Below the pieces are notes generated by a model. It ran no database searches, was not told where the DNA came from, and saw only the letters and a list, made by a program, of their open reading frames with translations. From Mycobacterium sp. 852002-51971_SCH5477799-a (lineage in GTDB: Bacteria > Actinomycetota > Actinomycetes > Mycobacteriales > Mycobacteriaceae), in contig NZ_LZIF01000014.1 in NCBI RefSeq assembly GCF_001667145.1, positions 62,001 to 126,000 on the forward strand: 64,000 nucleotides of DNA, written 5' to 3'. Shown here piece by piece: positions 8,528 to 17,120 of this stretch (position 1 is its first letter; each line of letters begins with the position of its first letter). A program made the position numbers and the translations under genes.

Positions 8528-11500
8528 CAGTGGGGTTTCCTCCCGGCGCGCAGCATCGGCAGCCAGACCCGCGCGGCGTAGGCGCCCAGCCGAGTGTCCT
8601 CGCCGTCGCACTCCTCGCCCGGACGTACGGGCTGCATCAGCTCGTCGAGCGCCGCGCCCTTGCCCCACGCCCGCGCGTGAGCCGGGGCCTGATCCTCGCC
8701 CGGAACGCGGTCGGTGGATTTCCATCGGTATCGCGCCTCGGTCACCGGGTCGTCGCCGCCGTACCGAGCGGCTGCCCATGCATAGGATGTCTTGATGGGC
8801 AACGGGATTGGCTCACGCCGACCGGTATCGTAGATCGCCACCAGCTCGCGCAGCACCTGCACGGCCTGCGCACGGTCGTGCGGCGGGCCCAGCCCCTCGA
8901 CCCGGGTGCTGGCGCCCCTGCGCATGCGGCCGACACACACCGCCGACCAGTCCCGGCCGGGATCATGGGCGGCCAAGGCCAGCAACGGGATCCACGATTC
9001 GAGCAGATGTTTGCCGTCCAGGCGCGAATACGTCACTGACACCGTGCGATCGCCATACACCGGCGACACCGTGCCGGTCAACCGCCGCCCGCCGCCCAGG
9101 TCGATGTCGACATCGTATGCGGCGGCGCCGGCGTGGCCGTGCCCTTGCCTATGGCCAAGCGCCTCGCGCGCCAACAGGGCGGCTTGGTCGCGGATCTCGG
9201 TGACCTTGCGCCAGCCCAGTTGGCCCGGCGGCAGCGTGCCGCGCCGCCACTCGGCCTGCCGCGCGTCGTCCGGAGTCATTCCGCGCAGCATGTCGCCCAG
9301 CATCCGATCGCCGACCGTCCACTCTTCGAGGCCGTCGATGTCAACCGGCATGGCGTCTTGCACGCCGTCGACGTCATAGGGGAGCGTGAATTCCAGTGCG
9401 CGGAAGAAGCCCTTCACCGGATCTTTGAAGAAGCCGACCAGTTCGGCGAGGATGACGTCGCCGGCCGGCGGTGACCGCAGCGGTGCCGAGATGAATTTCG
9501 GGCGTTCGCGGTGCTCGCCGGTGGCCGCGCGCGCCGCACGCAACACCGTGGGGTCGAAACTGAACGGCACGTCGCCGACGAGCCTGCCGGGGATGACATT
9601 GCGAATGTCGTACGGCTGCAACGGATGCTCGACGACGATGCGGTCCCGCACCTTGGTCGGGCTGGTCATGTCGAGGGTGTCCAGGAGTTCGGCCAGCGGC
9701 ACCGCCGGGGGGCGCGGCTGGCCCGAATATTCGTTGGCGCCGGTGTAGGTGATCACCAGTTTCTCGGTGGCCGCGCCGAGCGCGTCGAGCAGCAGTTGCC
9801 TGTCCTCCGAACGGATGTCGCGTTCCCCGGTCATCGGACATCGGGCCAGCGCGTCGTCGCCGTCGACGATTCCGCGCCGCGGGAACACCCCGTCGTCCAG
9901 CCCGACCAGGCACACCACCCGGTGTGGCACCGAGCGTATCGGCACCATGGTGCACACCGTCAGGGTGCCGGTGCGGAAGTTGGCCCGCGTCGGGCGACCG
10001 GCGAGGCGGTGGGTCAGCAGCGCGCGAATGTCGGGCAGCCGCAGCGCGGTGCCGGCCCGGGACCCGGCCTGCGCAACCGTCTGGGCGAACTCGCGTTGCA
10101 TCTGACCGGTCTGCCATTCGTCCGCATCGCGGACGCGCGTCAGCAGCGCGATGCCCTCGGTGAGCGAGGCCAGCCACTCGGTCAGCGGGCGGGTTCCGGA
10201 AAGCGAATCGAGGACGTGTTGCAGCCGCGCGACGAATTCGGCGAACTGGCCGGCCAATTGGACGCGGTTGCTGCTGACGTCGTCCAGCGGCAGCGTCGCG
10301 TCGATCCATGCGTTCGAATCATCGGACATCGCGACGCCGGCCAGTATTCGGTCGATGCCGAAGCGCCATGTGTTGTGCACGAAGTCGACGTGGTAGGGCC
10401 GCCGATGCTCCTGATCCAGCCCCCACCGGATATTCGCCTGCCGGACCCAGCGGGTGATGGCCTCCAGGTCGTCATCGGTGAACCCGAACCGGGCCCGCAC
10501 CGGCGGGGACTGGGCCAGGTTGAGCACCTCGCTGGCCGTCACCCGTCCGGCCGCCAGGGCGAGCAGTTGCGCGGACACGCCCAGCAGTGGATTGGTCTGG
10601 ATCGGTGAGCGGTCGGCCAGCCGGACCCGCAGCTGGTGGGCGGGATGGGCGCCGTGCACCACGTCGCCCAGGCCGAAGTCGGCCATGATCAGCGGCGCGT
10701 AGGTCTCGATGTCCGGGCACATCACCAGGATGTCGCGCGGCTGAAGCGTCGGGTCGTCCTGCAACAGGCCGAGCAGCACCTCGCGCAGCACATCGACCTG
10801 GCGGGCCGGGCCGTGGCAGTTGTGAATCTGCACCGATCGGTCGTCGGCTCGCATCGTGCGGCCAAGGGGGCGAACGGCGTTGGCGGCGATGTCGGACTGC
10901 AACCAGCCGAGCAGCGTGTCCGGGCGTTCGTCGCCGGGCAGATAGTCGTCGGTCACCGGATCCGCCGGCAGGCTGCGTTGCAACTCCCGCAGGTCTCGTC
11001 CCAGCGTCGCGAGCAGCGGGTGGGACACCGCGCGGTGGCTGACGTCGTCGCGCCGGCGAATCGCGCCGCGGGTGCCGGCCAGCGCGCGCCACAGCTCCTC
11101 GCTCGGGTGCGGTAGCCACAGATGCAGGTCGTGGTGGGTGGCCACGGCCTCCAGCAGCTCGATATCGGTGCGCGTCAACCGGGTGTGCCCGAACAGTGAC
11201 AGCCGAGGCGGCAGCTCGCTGGGCGCCTCTCGCAGTCGCGCGATGGTGTTGGCGTGCCGGATATGCGGCGGGTCGGCGGCGACTCTCGCCACCAGTGCCC
11301 GCCACAGCTCGGGCTGCCAACGCAGGTCCTCGTCAAGCTCGCCGGGGTCGCCGTTGCCCCAGTCGACGAGCAATTGCGGGCGCTGGCGCGCGTAGGAGTC
11401 GAACAGGCCGGCCAGCCGTCGCGCCACCTCGTATCGGCGGCCCCGGCGCAGCTCGGCCTCCGCGCCGGTGTGGAAGTGGCCCACATGCAGGGCCAGCGTG

Positions 11501-11829
11501 CGGCACCACGGTTCGTCCAGCGAGCAGTCGATCGCCTCGAGCAGCGGCCAGGCCATGGCGTCCGGCGACCAGGGATCGTTGTCGGACGTGCCGGTGACCT
11601 CGGCGATCAACGAGCCCGGACTGCGGAACGCCACCCCGGCGCACACCCCGTCACCGCCACGCGCACCGAGCAGGTGCGACAACCGCTGGCTTAGCCAGCG
11701 TTCCACGCCCCGCGCCGGCACGACGACGAGTTCGGTGCCGAACGGGTCGAGCAGCGGGTTGGCCAGCAGGGCGCCGAGACCGTCGGCCAGAAGATCGGTG
11801 CGCTCGGCGCGGTGTAGATGAAGCGGCAT
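8527..11829 (-). CDS. recC: Exodeoxyribonuclease V subunit gamma, RecC
   Basis: A 1100-residue RecC. It opens with the mycobacterial N-terminus LHLHRAERTDLLADGLGALL and keeps the helicase-like ARGVERWLSQRLSHLLG and SLFGHTRLT regions. RecC is a degenerate helicase/nuclease that splits the DNA strands and recognises recombination hotspots in the RecBCD complex. It is first in the operon, with recB coupled by a one-base overlap. Upstream is a 134-bp divergent spacer shared with the cyanase gene. Confidence 0.95.
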   Translation of the reverse strand: MPLHLHRAERTDLLADGLGALLANPLLDPFGTELVVVPARGVERWLSQRLSHLLGARGGDGVCAGVAFRSPGSLIAEVTGTSDNDPWSPDAMAWPLLEAIDCSLDEPWCRTLALHVGHFHTGAEAELRRGRRYEVARRLAGLFDSYARQRPQLLVDWGNGDPGELDEDLRWQPELWRALVARVAADPPHIRHANTIARLREAPSELPPRLSLFGHTRLTRTDIELLEAVATHHDLHLWLPHPSEELWRALAGTRGAIRRRDDVSHRAVSHPLLATLGRDLRELQRSLPADPVTDDYLPGDERPDTLLGWLQSDIAANAVRPLGRTMRADDRSVQIHNCHGPARQVDVLREVLLGLLQDDPTLQPRDILVMCPDIETYAPLIMADFGLGDVVHGAHPAHQLRVRLADRSPIQTNPLLGVSAQLLALAAGRVTASEVLNLAQSPPVRARFGFTDDDLEAITRWVRQANIRWGLDQEHRRPYHVDFVHNTWRFGIDRILAGVAMSDDSNAWIDATLPLDDVSSNRVQLAGQFAEFVARLQHVLDSLSGTRPLTEWLASLTEGIALLTRVRDADEWQTGQMQREFAQTVAQAGSRAGTALRLPDIRALLTHRLAGRPTRANFRTGTLTVCTMVPIRSVPHRVVCLVGLDDGVFPRRGIVDGDDALARCPMTGERDIRSEDRQLLLDALGAATEKLVITYTGANEYSGQPRPPAVPLAELLDTLDMTSPTKVRDRIVVEHPLQPYDIRNVIPGRLVGDVPFSFDPTVLRAARAATGEHRERPKFISAPLRSPPAGDVILAELVGFFKDPVKGFFRALEFTLPYDVDGVQDAMPVDIDGLEEWTVGDRMLGDMLRGMTPDDARQAEWRRGTLPPGQLGWRKVTEIRDQAALLAREALGHRQGHGHAGAAAYDVDIDLGGGRRLTGTVSPVYGDRTVSVTYSRLDGKHLLESWIPLLALAAHDPGRDWSAVCVGRMRRGASTRVEGLGPPHDRAQAVQVLRELVAIYDTGRREPIPLPIKTSYAWAAARYGGDDPVTEARYRWKSTDRVPGEDQAPAHARAWGKGAALDELMQPVRPGEECDGEDTRLGAYAARVWLPMLRAGRKPH

Positions 11830-11963
11830 TGCGCTGTCACGATAAACCCGGACACCGACGTGAGTGGGCGCTTACGGGTGCGACCGCTTGGAATGGGTGC
11901 CGTGCGACGCCGGTCGCTGGTGACCGCGCCGCTGTGAGGGCCAGCCAGGCATGCTTGGGGGCT

Positions 11964-12443
11964 ATGAACAGAACCGAAGTCACCGAACAGGTTGTTTTTG
12001 CCCGGCTCCGGGAGGGGCTGACGTGGCAACAGCTGGCCGACGCGATCGGTAGGCCAGTCATGTGGACCACGGCGGCATTGCTCGGCCAGCATCCGATCCC
12101 GGTGGAGCAGGCCAAGGTTCTGGCCTCGAAGTTGAAGCTGGACGATTCGGTGGCGCCGGTGCTGGCTGCCGCCCCGATGCGTGGCGGGCTGCCCGCCGCG
12201 GTTCCTACCGACCCGACCATCTACCGCTTCTACGAAGCCCTGCAGGTGTACGGCGGCGCCCTCAAGGAGGTGATCGCCGAACAGTTCGGCGACGGCATCA
12301 TGAGCGCGATCAACTTCAGCCTCGACGTACAGAAGAAGCCGCACCCGTCCGGTGATCGGGTCGTGGTGACTTTCGACGGGAAGTTCCTTCCCTATCAATG
12401 GGTCGAGGCGGACGGCTCAAGCGAGGACGCCAAAATGAAGTGA
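11964..12443 (+). CDS. cynS: Cyanate hydratase (cyanase)
   Basis: A 159-residue cyanase, close to the usual 156. The active-site residues align with E. coli Arg96, Glu99 and Ser122 as Arg88 and Glu91 (in IYRFYE) and Ser114 (in GDGIMSAINF). The enzyme converts cyanate and bicarbonate to ammonia and carbon dioxide as a decamer. The ATG at 11964 has a G-rich ribosome site just upstream; the frame is open further 5' but homology starts here. No cynA/B/D transporter or cynT carbonic anhydrase is adjacent. As recalled, M. tuberculosis has no cyanase at this position. Confidence 0.93.
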   Translation: MNRTEVTEQVVFARLREGLTWQQLADAIGRPVMWTTAALLGQHPIPVEQAKVLASKLKLDDSVAPVLAAAPMRGGLPAAVPTDPTIYRFYEALQVYGGALKEVIAEQFGDGIMSAINFSLDVQKKPHPSGDRVVVTFDGKFLPYQWVEADGSSEDAKMK

Positions 12444-12487
12444 CGGCGCGTCGCGGGCGTGTCAGACTAGCGTCGAGGAGGCGAAGT

Positions 12488-12522
12488 GAACGCGGTGGCG
12501 GCCAGCGGCGGCCACCGCGTTC
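12488..12522. terminator. Hairpin between convergent cynS and the molybdoenzyme partner gene
   Basis: A perfect 12-bp inverted repeat, GAACGCGGTGGC at 12488-12499 and GCCACCGCGTTC at 12511-12522, lies between two convergent genes. There is no T tract, so it would be an intrinsic terminator of the U-poor mycobacterial kind, if it is one. Confidence 0.5.
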
Positions 12523-12526
12523 GCCG

Positions 12527-13006
12527 TTAGTTCATCAAGACCTGTGGGGATAGCTCTTTGAGCATCGCGTTGGCCCAGCGCATCTGCCGCAACGTCTCGG
12601 GGTGGCAGCGCGACGACAGGCTCAGCAGTTCGGAATCCTTTGCGGCCTGCGCGCCCTGCGCCAGCAGCTCCCAATCCAGCGAAACCCCCGCCGACAGCCG
12701 GTGAATCCGGCGCAGGTCGGCGAGCAGTGCCAAACCGGGCTCCGGCCGGTGTCGCAGCAGGCCACTCATCCGCGACTGCAGAAAACCGGTGATCGCGCCG
12801 GTGCGCGGGTCCGCGGACAGGCGCAGACCATAGTGACGCCCGTGCTGCGCCAGCTCGCTGACATGATTCTGCGACCAGCGGGACATGTCGCGCGCGAGGT
12901 GGTGAATGTCCTGGTCACTGTGGTGACGCGCCGCCACCACGTTGAGCTCGTGCGCCAGCTTGCGTTCGGAGCGATGCAGCTCGCGGATCGCCAACTTCAG
13001 CTTCAT
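12527..13006 (-). CDS. Uncharacterised helical His-rich protein coupled to molybdopterin oxidoreductase
   Basis: A 159-residue soluble protein, probably mostly alpha-helical. The first half is rich in His and charged residues (HHSDQDIHHLARDMSRW, HVSELAQHGRHYG), which might bind metal or a cofactor. No family is recognised with confidence. The ATG at 13006 overlaps the oxidoreductase stop in ATGA, so it is almost certainly translated with that gene. It could be a dedicated chaperone or accessory subunit, as small proteins next to molybdoenzymes often are. That role is an inference from position only. Confidence 0.7.
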   Translation of the reverse strand: MKLKLAIRELHRSERKLAHELNVVAARHHSDQDIHHLARDMSRWSQNHVSELAQHGRHYGLRLSADPRTGAITGFLQSRMSGLLRHRPEPGLALLADLRRIHRLSAGVSLDWELLAQGAQAAKDSELLSLSSRCHPETLRQMRWANAMLKELSPQVLMN

Positions 13007-15444
13007 GGCCGGCCTCCCCCGGCGACGACTTCGGTGACGCTGGCCATCGCGCCATCGACCGTCGCGGGCACAGATCCATTGGCCGACGCCGCGGTCGTCG
13101 GCGCGCGCCCATTTCGGCCGGGCGGCCTCACCCGAGCCTTGCGCAGCCGGGCGGCGGCGGTCTTGTAGATCGGCTGCTTGGACACCGGATCCCAATCGGT
13201 GAGCGTCATTTCGTTGCCGGCCCGGTGGTGAGCCTTGCCGTCGGTGTCCCAGTAGCCGTAATGGAAGGGCACGAACAACACGCCCTCGCGGATGCCGCAG
13301 ATGCGCGCGGCGCACACCACGCAGCCGCGGGGCGTGCTCACCTCGACAAGATCGCCTTCTTCGATGCCCAGCCGCTGCGCGTCGCGGTCGGACACCTCGA
13401 CCCAGACCTCCGGGGCAGCCCGCTGAAGTTGCTGTGCCCGAGCGGTTTTGGTGCGGGTATGGAAATGGTAGACGGTGCGTCCGGTGATCAGCGCGAACGG
13501 GTACTCGGAGCTCGGCTGCTCGTGCGGGGGCACGTACTCGGCCGCTTTGATGATGGCCTTGCCGAAGGGGTTCATCGAGCGGTATTCGTCGGGTTGCAAT
13601 GGGGCGCCCGTGATCATGTCTTTGCCGTATGCCTCGCAATAGTCCGGGGCCGCCCAGAATTTCGCATCGGCGTAGAGCCGTTCGGTGCCGTCGGGATGCT
13701 CTGCGTTACAAGGCCATTGAATGCCGCTGCCGCCGCGCAGCTTGTCGTAGGTCAGGCCCGTGTAGTCGCACGGCCGCCCCGCGGTGCATTTCTTCCAAGC
13801 CTCGAACGCCGATTCCGGATCCGTCCAGGGCGGGAACGGCTGGCCGTCGGAGTCGCGGAAGTCCATCCGGCGCGCGTAGTCCAGGAAGATGTCGAGGTCC
13901 GAACGCGCGGAACCCGGTGGGTCAACTGCCTTTTCGGACAGGTGCACGGTCCGGTCGGCATTGGTGAAGGTGCCGGTCTTCTCCGCCCACGCCGCGGCGG
14001 GTAACACCACGTCGGCCAGCGCGGCGGTCTCCGTCATGAAAATGTCCTGCACGATGAGGAACAGCCGTTCCTGCGACAGGATGTCGCGGATCCGCCGCAG
14101 CTCCGGCAACGATACCGCGGGATTGGTGGCGGTGACCCACAGCATCCGCATCGTGCCCTCTTCGGCGAAGCGGAACATCTGCATGGCGTGCGTCGGCGGA
14201 CCATAGTGCGGAATCTGCAGCGGCTCGAGATTCCACAACTTCGCCAATTCTTCGACGTGAGAGTCGTTGGACCAGTTGCGGAAGCCGGCCAGGTCCCCGT
14301 CGGCCCCGCACTCGCGCGTGTTCTCCGCGGTCGGCTGCCCGTTCATCTGCAGCACCCCGCAGCCCGGCTTGCCGAGCATGCCGCGCACCAGGTGAATGTT
14401 GTTGACCTGCACGGCCGCCGCGGTGGCCTGGTGGGACTGGTAGAAGCCCTGCAGCACGGTTGACATCAGCCGCTTAGCCTTGCCGAGCAGCCGCGCCGCC
14501 CGCCGGATGTCCTCGGCCGCCACACCACAGATATCGGCAGCCCGCTCGGGCGGAAATTCCTCGACCCGGCTACGCAGCTCGTCGAAACCGACTGTGTGCG
14601 TGTCGATGTAGTCCTGATCGATCCAGCCGTGGCCGATGATCTCGTGCAGCAGACCGTTCATTAGCGCCACGTTGGTGCCCGGCAGCGGCGCCAGGTGAAC
14701 CGTGGCATGCCGGGCCACCGGCGTCAGCCGAGGGTCGACGCAGACGATCGACGGCGGCGAGTTGCCGGCCAGCCGGTCCAGCATTCGCGCCCACAGGACC
14801 GTCTGCGTCTCGGCGACGTTGTGCCCGAACAAGGCGATGACGTCGGCGTGGTCTACGTCGGTGTAGGACCCCGGTTGCCCGTCGCAACCGAAGGATTCCT
14901 TGAGCGCCTCGGCGGCCGTCGCCGTGCAGAGCCGGGTGTTGCCGTCGACGTGGTTGGTGCCGATCGCCCCGTGTGCGATCGCACCCTGGGTGTAGTACGC
15001 CTCGGCGAACAGCTGCCCGGAGGTGTAGAACCCGATCGAGCTGGGGCCGTAGCTGGCGAGTAAGTCCTTGGTGCGGTCCACGATCCGTTGCATGGCGGTG
15101 TCCCAGTCGCACGGCTTCAGCTCGCCGCGGACCCGGATCATCGGTGTGGTGAGGCGGTCGGGCGAGGCGTTGGCCTGCCAGCCGAACAGATCCTTCGGAT
15201 CGAGCCGCCCCTGGTTGACCCGGTCGACGGCGCGCCCGCGCACGCCCACGATCCGCCCGTCCTTGACGGCGATGTCCAGGCCGTCACCGTTGGAGTGCAA
15301 CACCGCGGCCGACTGCACCCAGCGGTCAACCGACTCGGCGCTGACTCCGTCGGCCAGGTAGGTGTCGACTCGTTCCGGCCACCGCGTGCCGGGTTCGTAA
15401 GGAGTTCGCGTTCCCCAGGGGTTCGCGATGCGATCGATGGCCAT
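13003..15444 (-). CDS. Molybdopterin oxidoreductase lacking the N-terminal [4Fe-4S] cysteines
   Basis: An 813-residue member of the DMSO reductase/nitrate reductase superfamily. The Mo-bisMGD domains are complete, including GTNHVDGNTRLCTATA with Cys173 as the probable molybdenum ligand, MNGQPTAENTRECGADGDL, and a C-terminal dinucleotide-binding domain (LITGRTVYHFHTRTKT). The N-terminal cluster motif expected as CxxCxxxC...C instead reads Ala47, His50, Asp54 and Asp82 (SAAVLHSNGDGLDI, GRLDPKDLFGW), so no [4Fe-4S] cluster can form there. About 40 C-terminal residues are low-complexity Ala/Gly/Ser/Val. GGGGAAG lies upstream of the ATG. Substrate unknown; nitrate- or formate-type chemistry is possible. 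No electron-transfer subunit is adjacent. Confidence 0.85.
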   Translation of the reverse strand: MAIDRIANPWGTRTPYEPGTRWPERVDTYLADGVSAESVDRWVQSAAVLHSNGDGLDIAVKDGRIVGVRGRAVDRVNQGRLDPKDLFGWQANASPDRLTTPMIRVRGELKPCDWDTAMQRIVDRTKDLLASYGPSSIGFYTSGQLFAEAYYTQGAIAHGAIGTNHVDGNTRLCTATAAEALKESFGCDGQPGSYTDVDHADVIALFGHNVAETQTVLWARMLDRLAGNSPPSIVCVDPRLTPVARHATVHLAPLPGTNVALMNGLLHEIIGHGWIDQDYIDTHTVGFDELRSRVEEFPPERAADICGVAAEDIRRAARLLGKAKRLMSTVLQGFYQSHQATAAAVQVNNIHLVRGMLGKPGCGVLQMNGQPTAENTRECGADGDLAGFRNWSNDSHVEELAKLWNLEPLQIPHYGPPTHAMQMFRFAEEGTMRMLWVTATNPAVSLPELRRIRDILSQERLFLIVQDIFMTETAALADVVLPAAAWAEKTGTFTNADRTVHLSEKAVDPPGSARSDLDIFLDYARRMDFRDSDGQPFPPWTDPESAFEAWKKCTAGRPCDYTGLTYDKLRGGSGIQWPCNAEHPDGTERLYADAKFWAAPDYCEAYGKDMITGAPLQPDEYRSMNPFGKAIIKAAEYVPPHEQPSSEYPFALITGRTVYHFHTRTKTARAQQLQRAAPEVWVEVSDRDAQRLGIEEGDLVEVSTPRGCVVCAARICGIREGVLFVPFHYGYWDTDGKAHHRAGNEMTLTDWDPVSKQPIYKTAAARLRKARVRPPGRNGRAPTTAASANGSVPATVDGAMASVTEVVAGGGRP

Positions 15445-15504
15445 TCCGCTGTCTTCCCCGGCAGCGGCCCCCCAAACCGGCTCGGGCCAAGGCCCTTGCG
15501 CGGC

Positions 15505-16200
15505 TCACACTCCGAATTCGGCTTCGATCCCGTCGATGCCGGCGCGGATGGCCGCCAGGGCGTCGGCGCGGGCGCGCAGTTTCGTGGCGGCGTGCGCCCG
15601 CTGATTCAGGCCGGCGAATTCCCGTGCGGCCTCTTCGGCGCGGTCGATCACCACCTCGGGCAGTACGATCTCGTCGACAAAGCCTGCCGCAAGGGCGGTT
15701 TCACCGAAGAACGTCTTGGCCAGCCCGGCGGCCTGCTGGTAGGCCGATGGCGTCAACCGCAGCTTCATGATCTCCAGCGCGGCATAGGGAATGACCATGC
15801 CGATCGCGACCTCATTGGCCTGAATGTTGTAGGCGTGTGCGGCCACCCGGTGATCGCCCGCCGACAACAGGAACGCCCCCATCGCGATGGCATGGCCGGT
15901 GCACGCCATCACCACCGGCTTGGGATAGGACAACAGGCGATACGCCAACTCGAATCCGCCGCGGAGCATGTCGATCGCGGGCTGCACCTCACCGGAAGTC
16001 AGGATCTTCAGGTCGAAGCCGCCGCTGAACACGCGTTCGTTGCCGGCGATCACCAGCGCTCCGGCGTCGTCCGCCTCGGCCCGGTCGATCGCATCGTTGA
16101 GGGCCTGTTGCATGACCGGGCCCAGCGCGTTGACCTTGCCATCGTCCATCTTGATCACGGCGATGGAGTCCTTGGTGCCGTAGTGGACCGGGGCGCTCAT
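15505..16200 (-). CDS. echA3: Enoyl-CoA hydratase/isomerase family protein EchA3
   Basis: A 231-residue crotonase-fold protein, the same length as M. tuberculosis EchA3. Crotonase features are visible: an oxyanion-hole region in AGNERVFSGGFDLK, and CTGHAIAMGAFLLSAGDHRVAA. AAGGAG lies about 6 nt before the ATG. It would act on acyl-CoA substrates in fatty acid metabolism; the exact substrate is unknown. It follows the one-TM protein gene after 16 nt, so the two are probably co-transcribed. Confidence 0.9.
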   Translation of the reverse strand: MSAPVHYGTKDSIAVIKMDDGKVNALGPVMQQALNDAIDRAEADDAGALVIAGNERVFSGGFDLKILTSGEVQPAIDMLRGGFELAYRLLSYPKPVVMACTGHAIAMGAFLLSAGDHRVAAHAYNIQANEVAIGMVIPYAALEIMKLRLTPSAYQQAAGLAKTFFGETALAAGFVDEIVLPEVVIDRAEEAAREFAGLNQRAHAATKLRARADALAAIRAGIDGIEAEFGV

Positions 16201-16216
16201 CGGTTACTCCTTGCCG

Positions 16217-17050
16217 TCAGGCGGGCTGGCTGTGGTGTTTGCCCAGGTCGTTTTCGGCGTTACTCCAGCGCAGGCTGACATCGGTGGGTTCGTCGAGTTG
16301 GCGTGTGCGCCATCTGTCTTGGGTTTCCCGCACCGCCGCGTTGATCCGTTCGATCTCGCTGCGGAACACCTCGGGCCGGGTTTCCTTGCTGACGTAGTGG
16401 AAATAGGTCAGCAGGCCGCGCAACAGCTCCAGCTTCTCCTTCTCCCGCTTCGCCAAATCGTGGGTGGTCATCAATTCGATGCGCTGGACGGGGGGCAGGG
16501 CATCCCAGTCCAGCACGACGTCGGTGTGCAGCGGGGAACGCTCGCGCTCCCAGAACCGCCGGCCGCGCGCTCGATCGGGCCGGTCGTAGTAGGTCAGGGT
16601 GCCGGTGAAGCGCGATTCGATGCCGCTACCGATCTCGGCGCGGTCGAGCGCGGAATCCCACACCATGCGCCACTCCTGGCCGGACGCCAGCATCGGCAGC
16701 TCGCGGGGGAGCCGCAGTTCGACGACGTCGGCGTAGCCGTCGGTGGCGTTCTCGTATTCGGCGACGGTCGGGGGATTGGCGAAGGAGAAACCGATGTCGT
16801 AGGCCGCGGTCCGCCCGAAGTTCCGGACCACGAGTTCGATCACGTGCCAGTCGGCGGAATGCGGCTCCATGAACATCGCGACCTGAGGACGCGTCTGCTC
16901 GGCCGCCGCGCGGCGATTCCGGGTGATCTGCCTGTTCGTGAAGATCAGCGTGATGACTGCCAGGACGATTGCCGCCCACGCCGCCCACGCTATCCAGGTG
17001 TCGGACCCGACGTGCGTGACATCATGCCAGCTGTCCTGGATCCAACCCAT
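16217..17050 (-). CDS. Single-pass membrane protein of unknown function (Rv0633c-like)
   Basis: A 277-residue protein with one transmembrane helix near the N-terminus (about residues 19-38, WIAWAAWAAIVLAVITLIFT), then a basic segment and a soluble domain with mixed strands (WHVIELVVRNFGRTAAYDIGF). The C-terminal third is charged and helical. It matches the position and length of the M. tuberculosis hypothetical Rv0633c. The ATG at 17050 is preferred over the GTG at 17059 because GGAGG sits directly against the GTG but 9 nt before the ATG. Function unknown. Confidence 0.8.
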   Translation of the reverse strand: MGWIQDSWHDVTHVGSDTWIAWAAWAAIVLAVITLIFTNRQITRNRRAAAEQTRPQVAMFMEPHSADWHVIELVVRNFGRTAAYDIGFSFANPPTVAEYENATDGYADVVELRLPRELPMLASGQEWRMVWDSALDRAEIGSGIESRFTGTLTYYDRPDRARGRRFWERERSPLHTDVVLDWDALPPVQRIELMTTHDLAKREKEKLELLRGLLTYFHYVSKETRPEVFRSEIERINAAVRETQDRWRTRQLDEPTDVSLRWSNAENDLGKHHSQPA

Positions 17051-17120
17051 GGAATCCACCCTCCGCTTATATCACAGGGGCGGTGCCCTCGCCGCCTGGT
17101 CGTGACCGAGCGATACGGCC

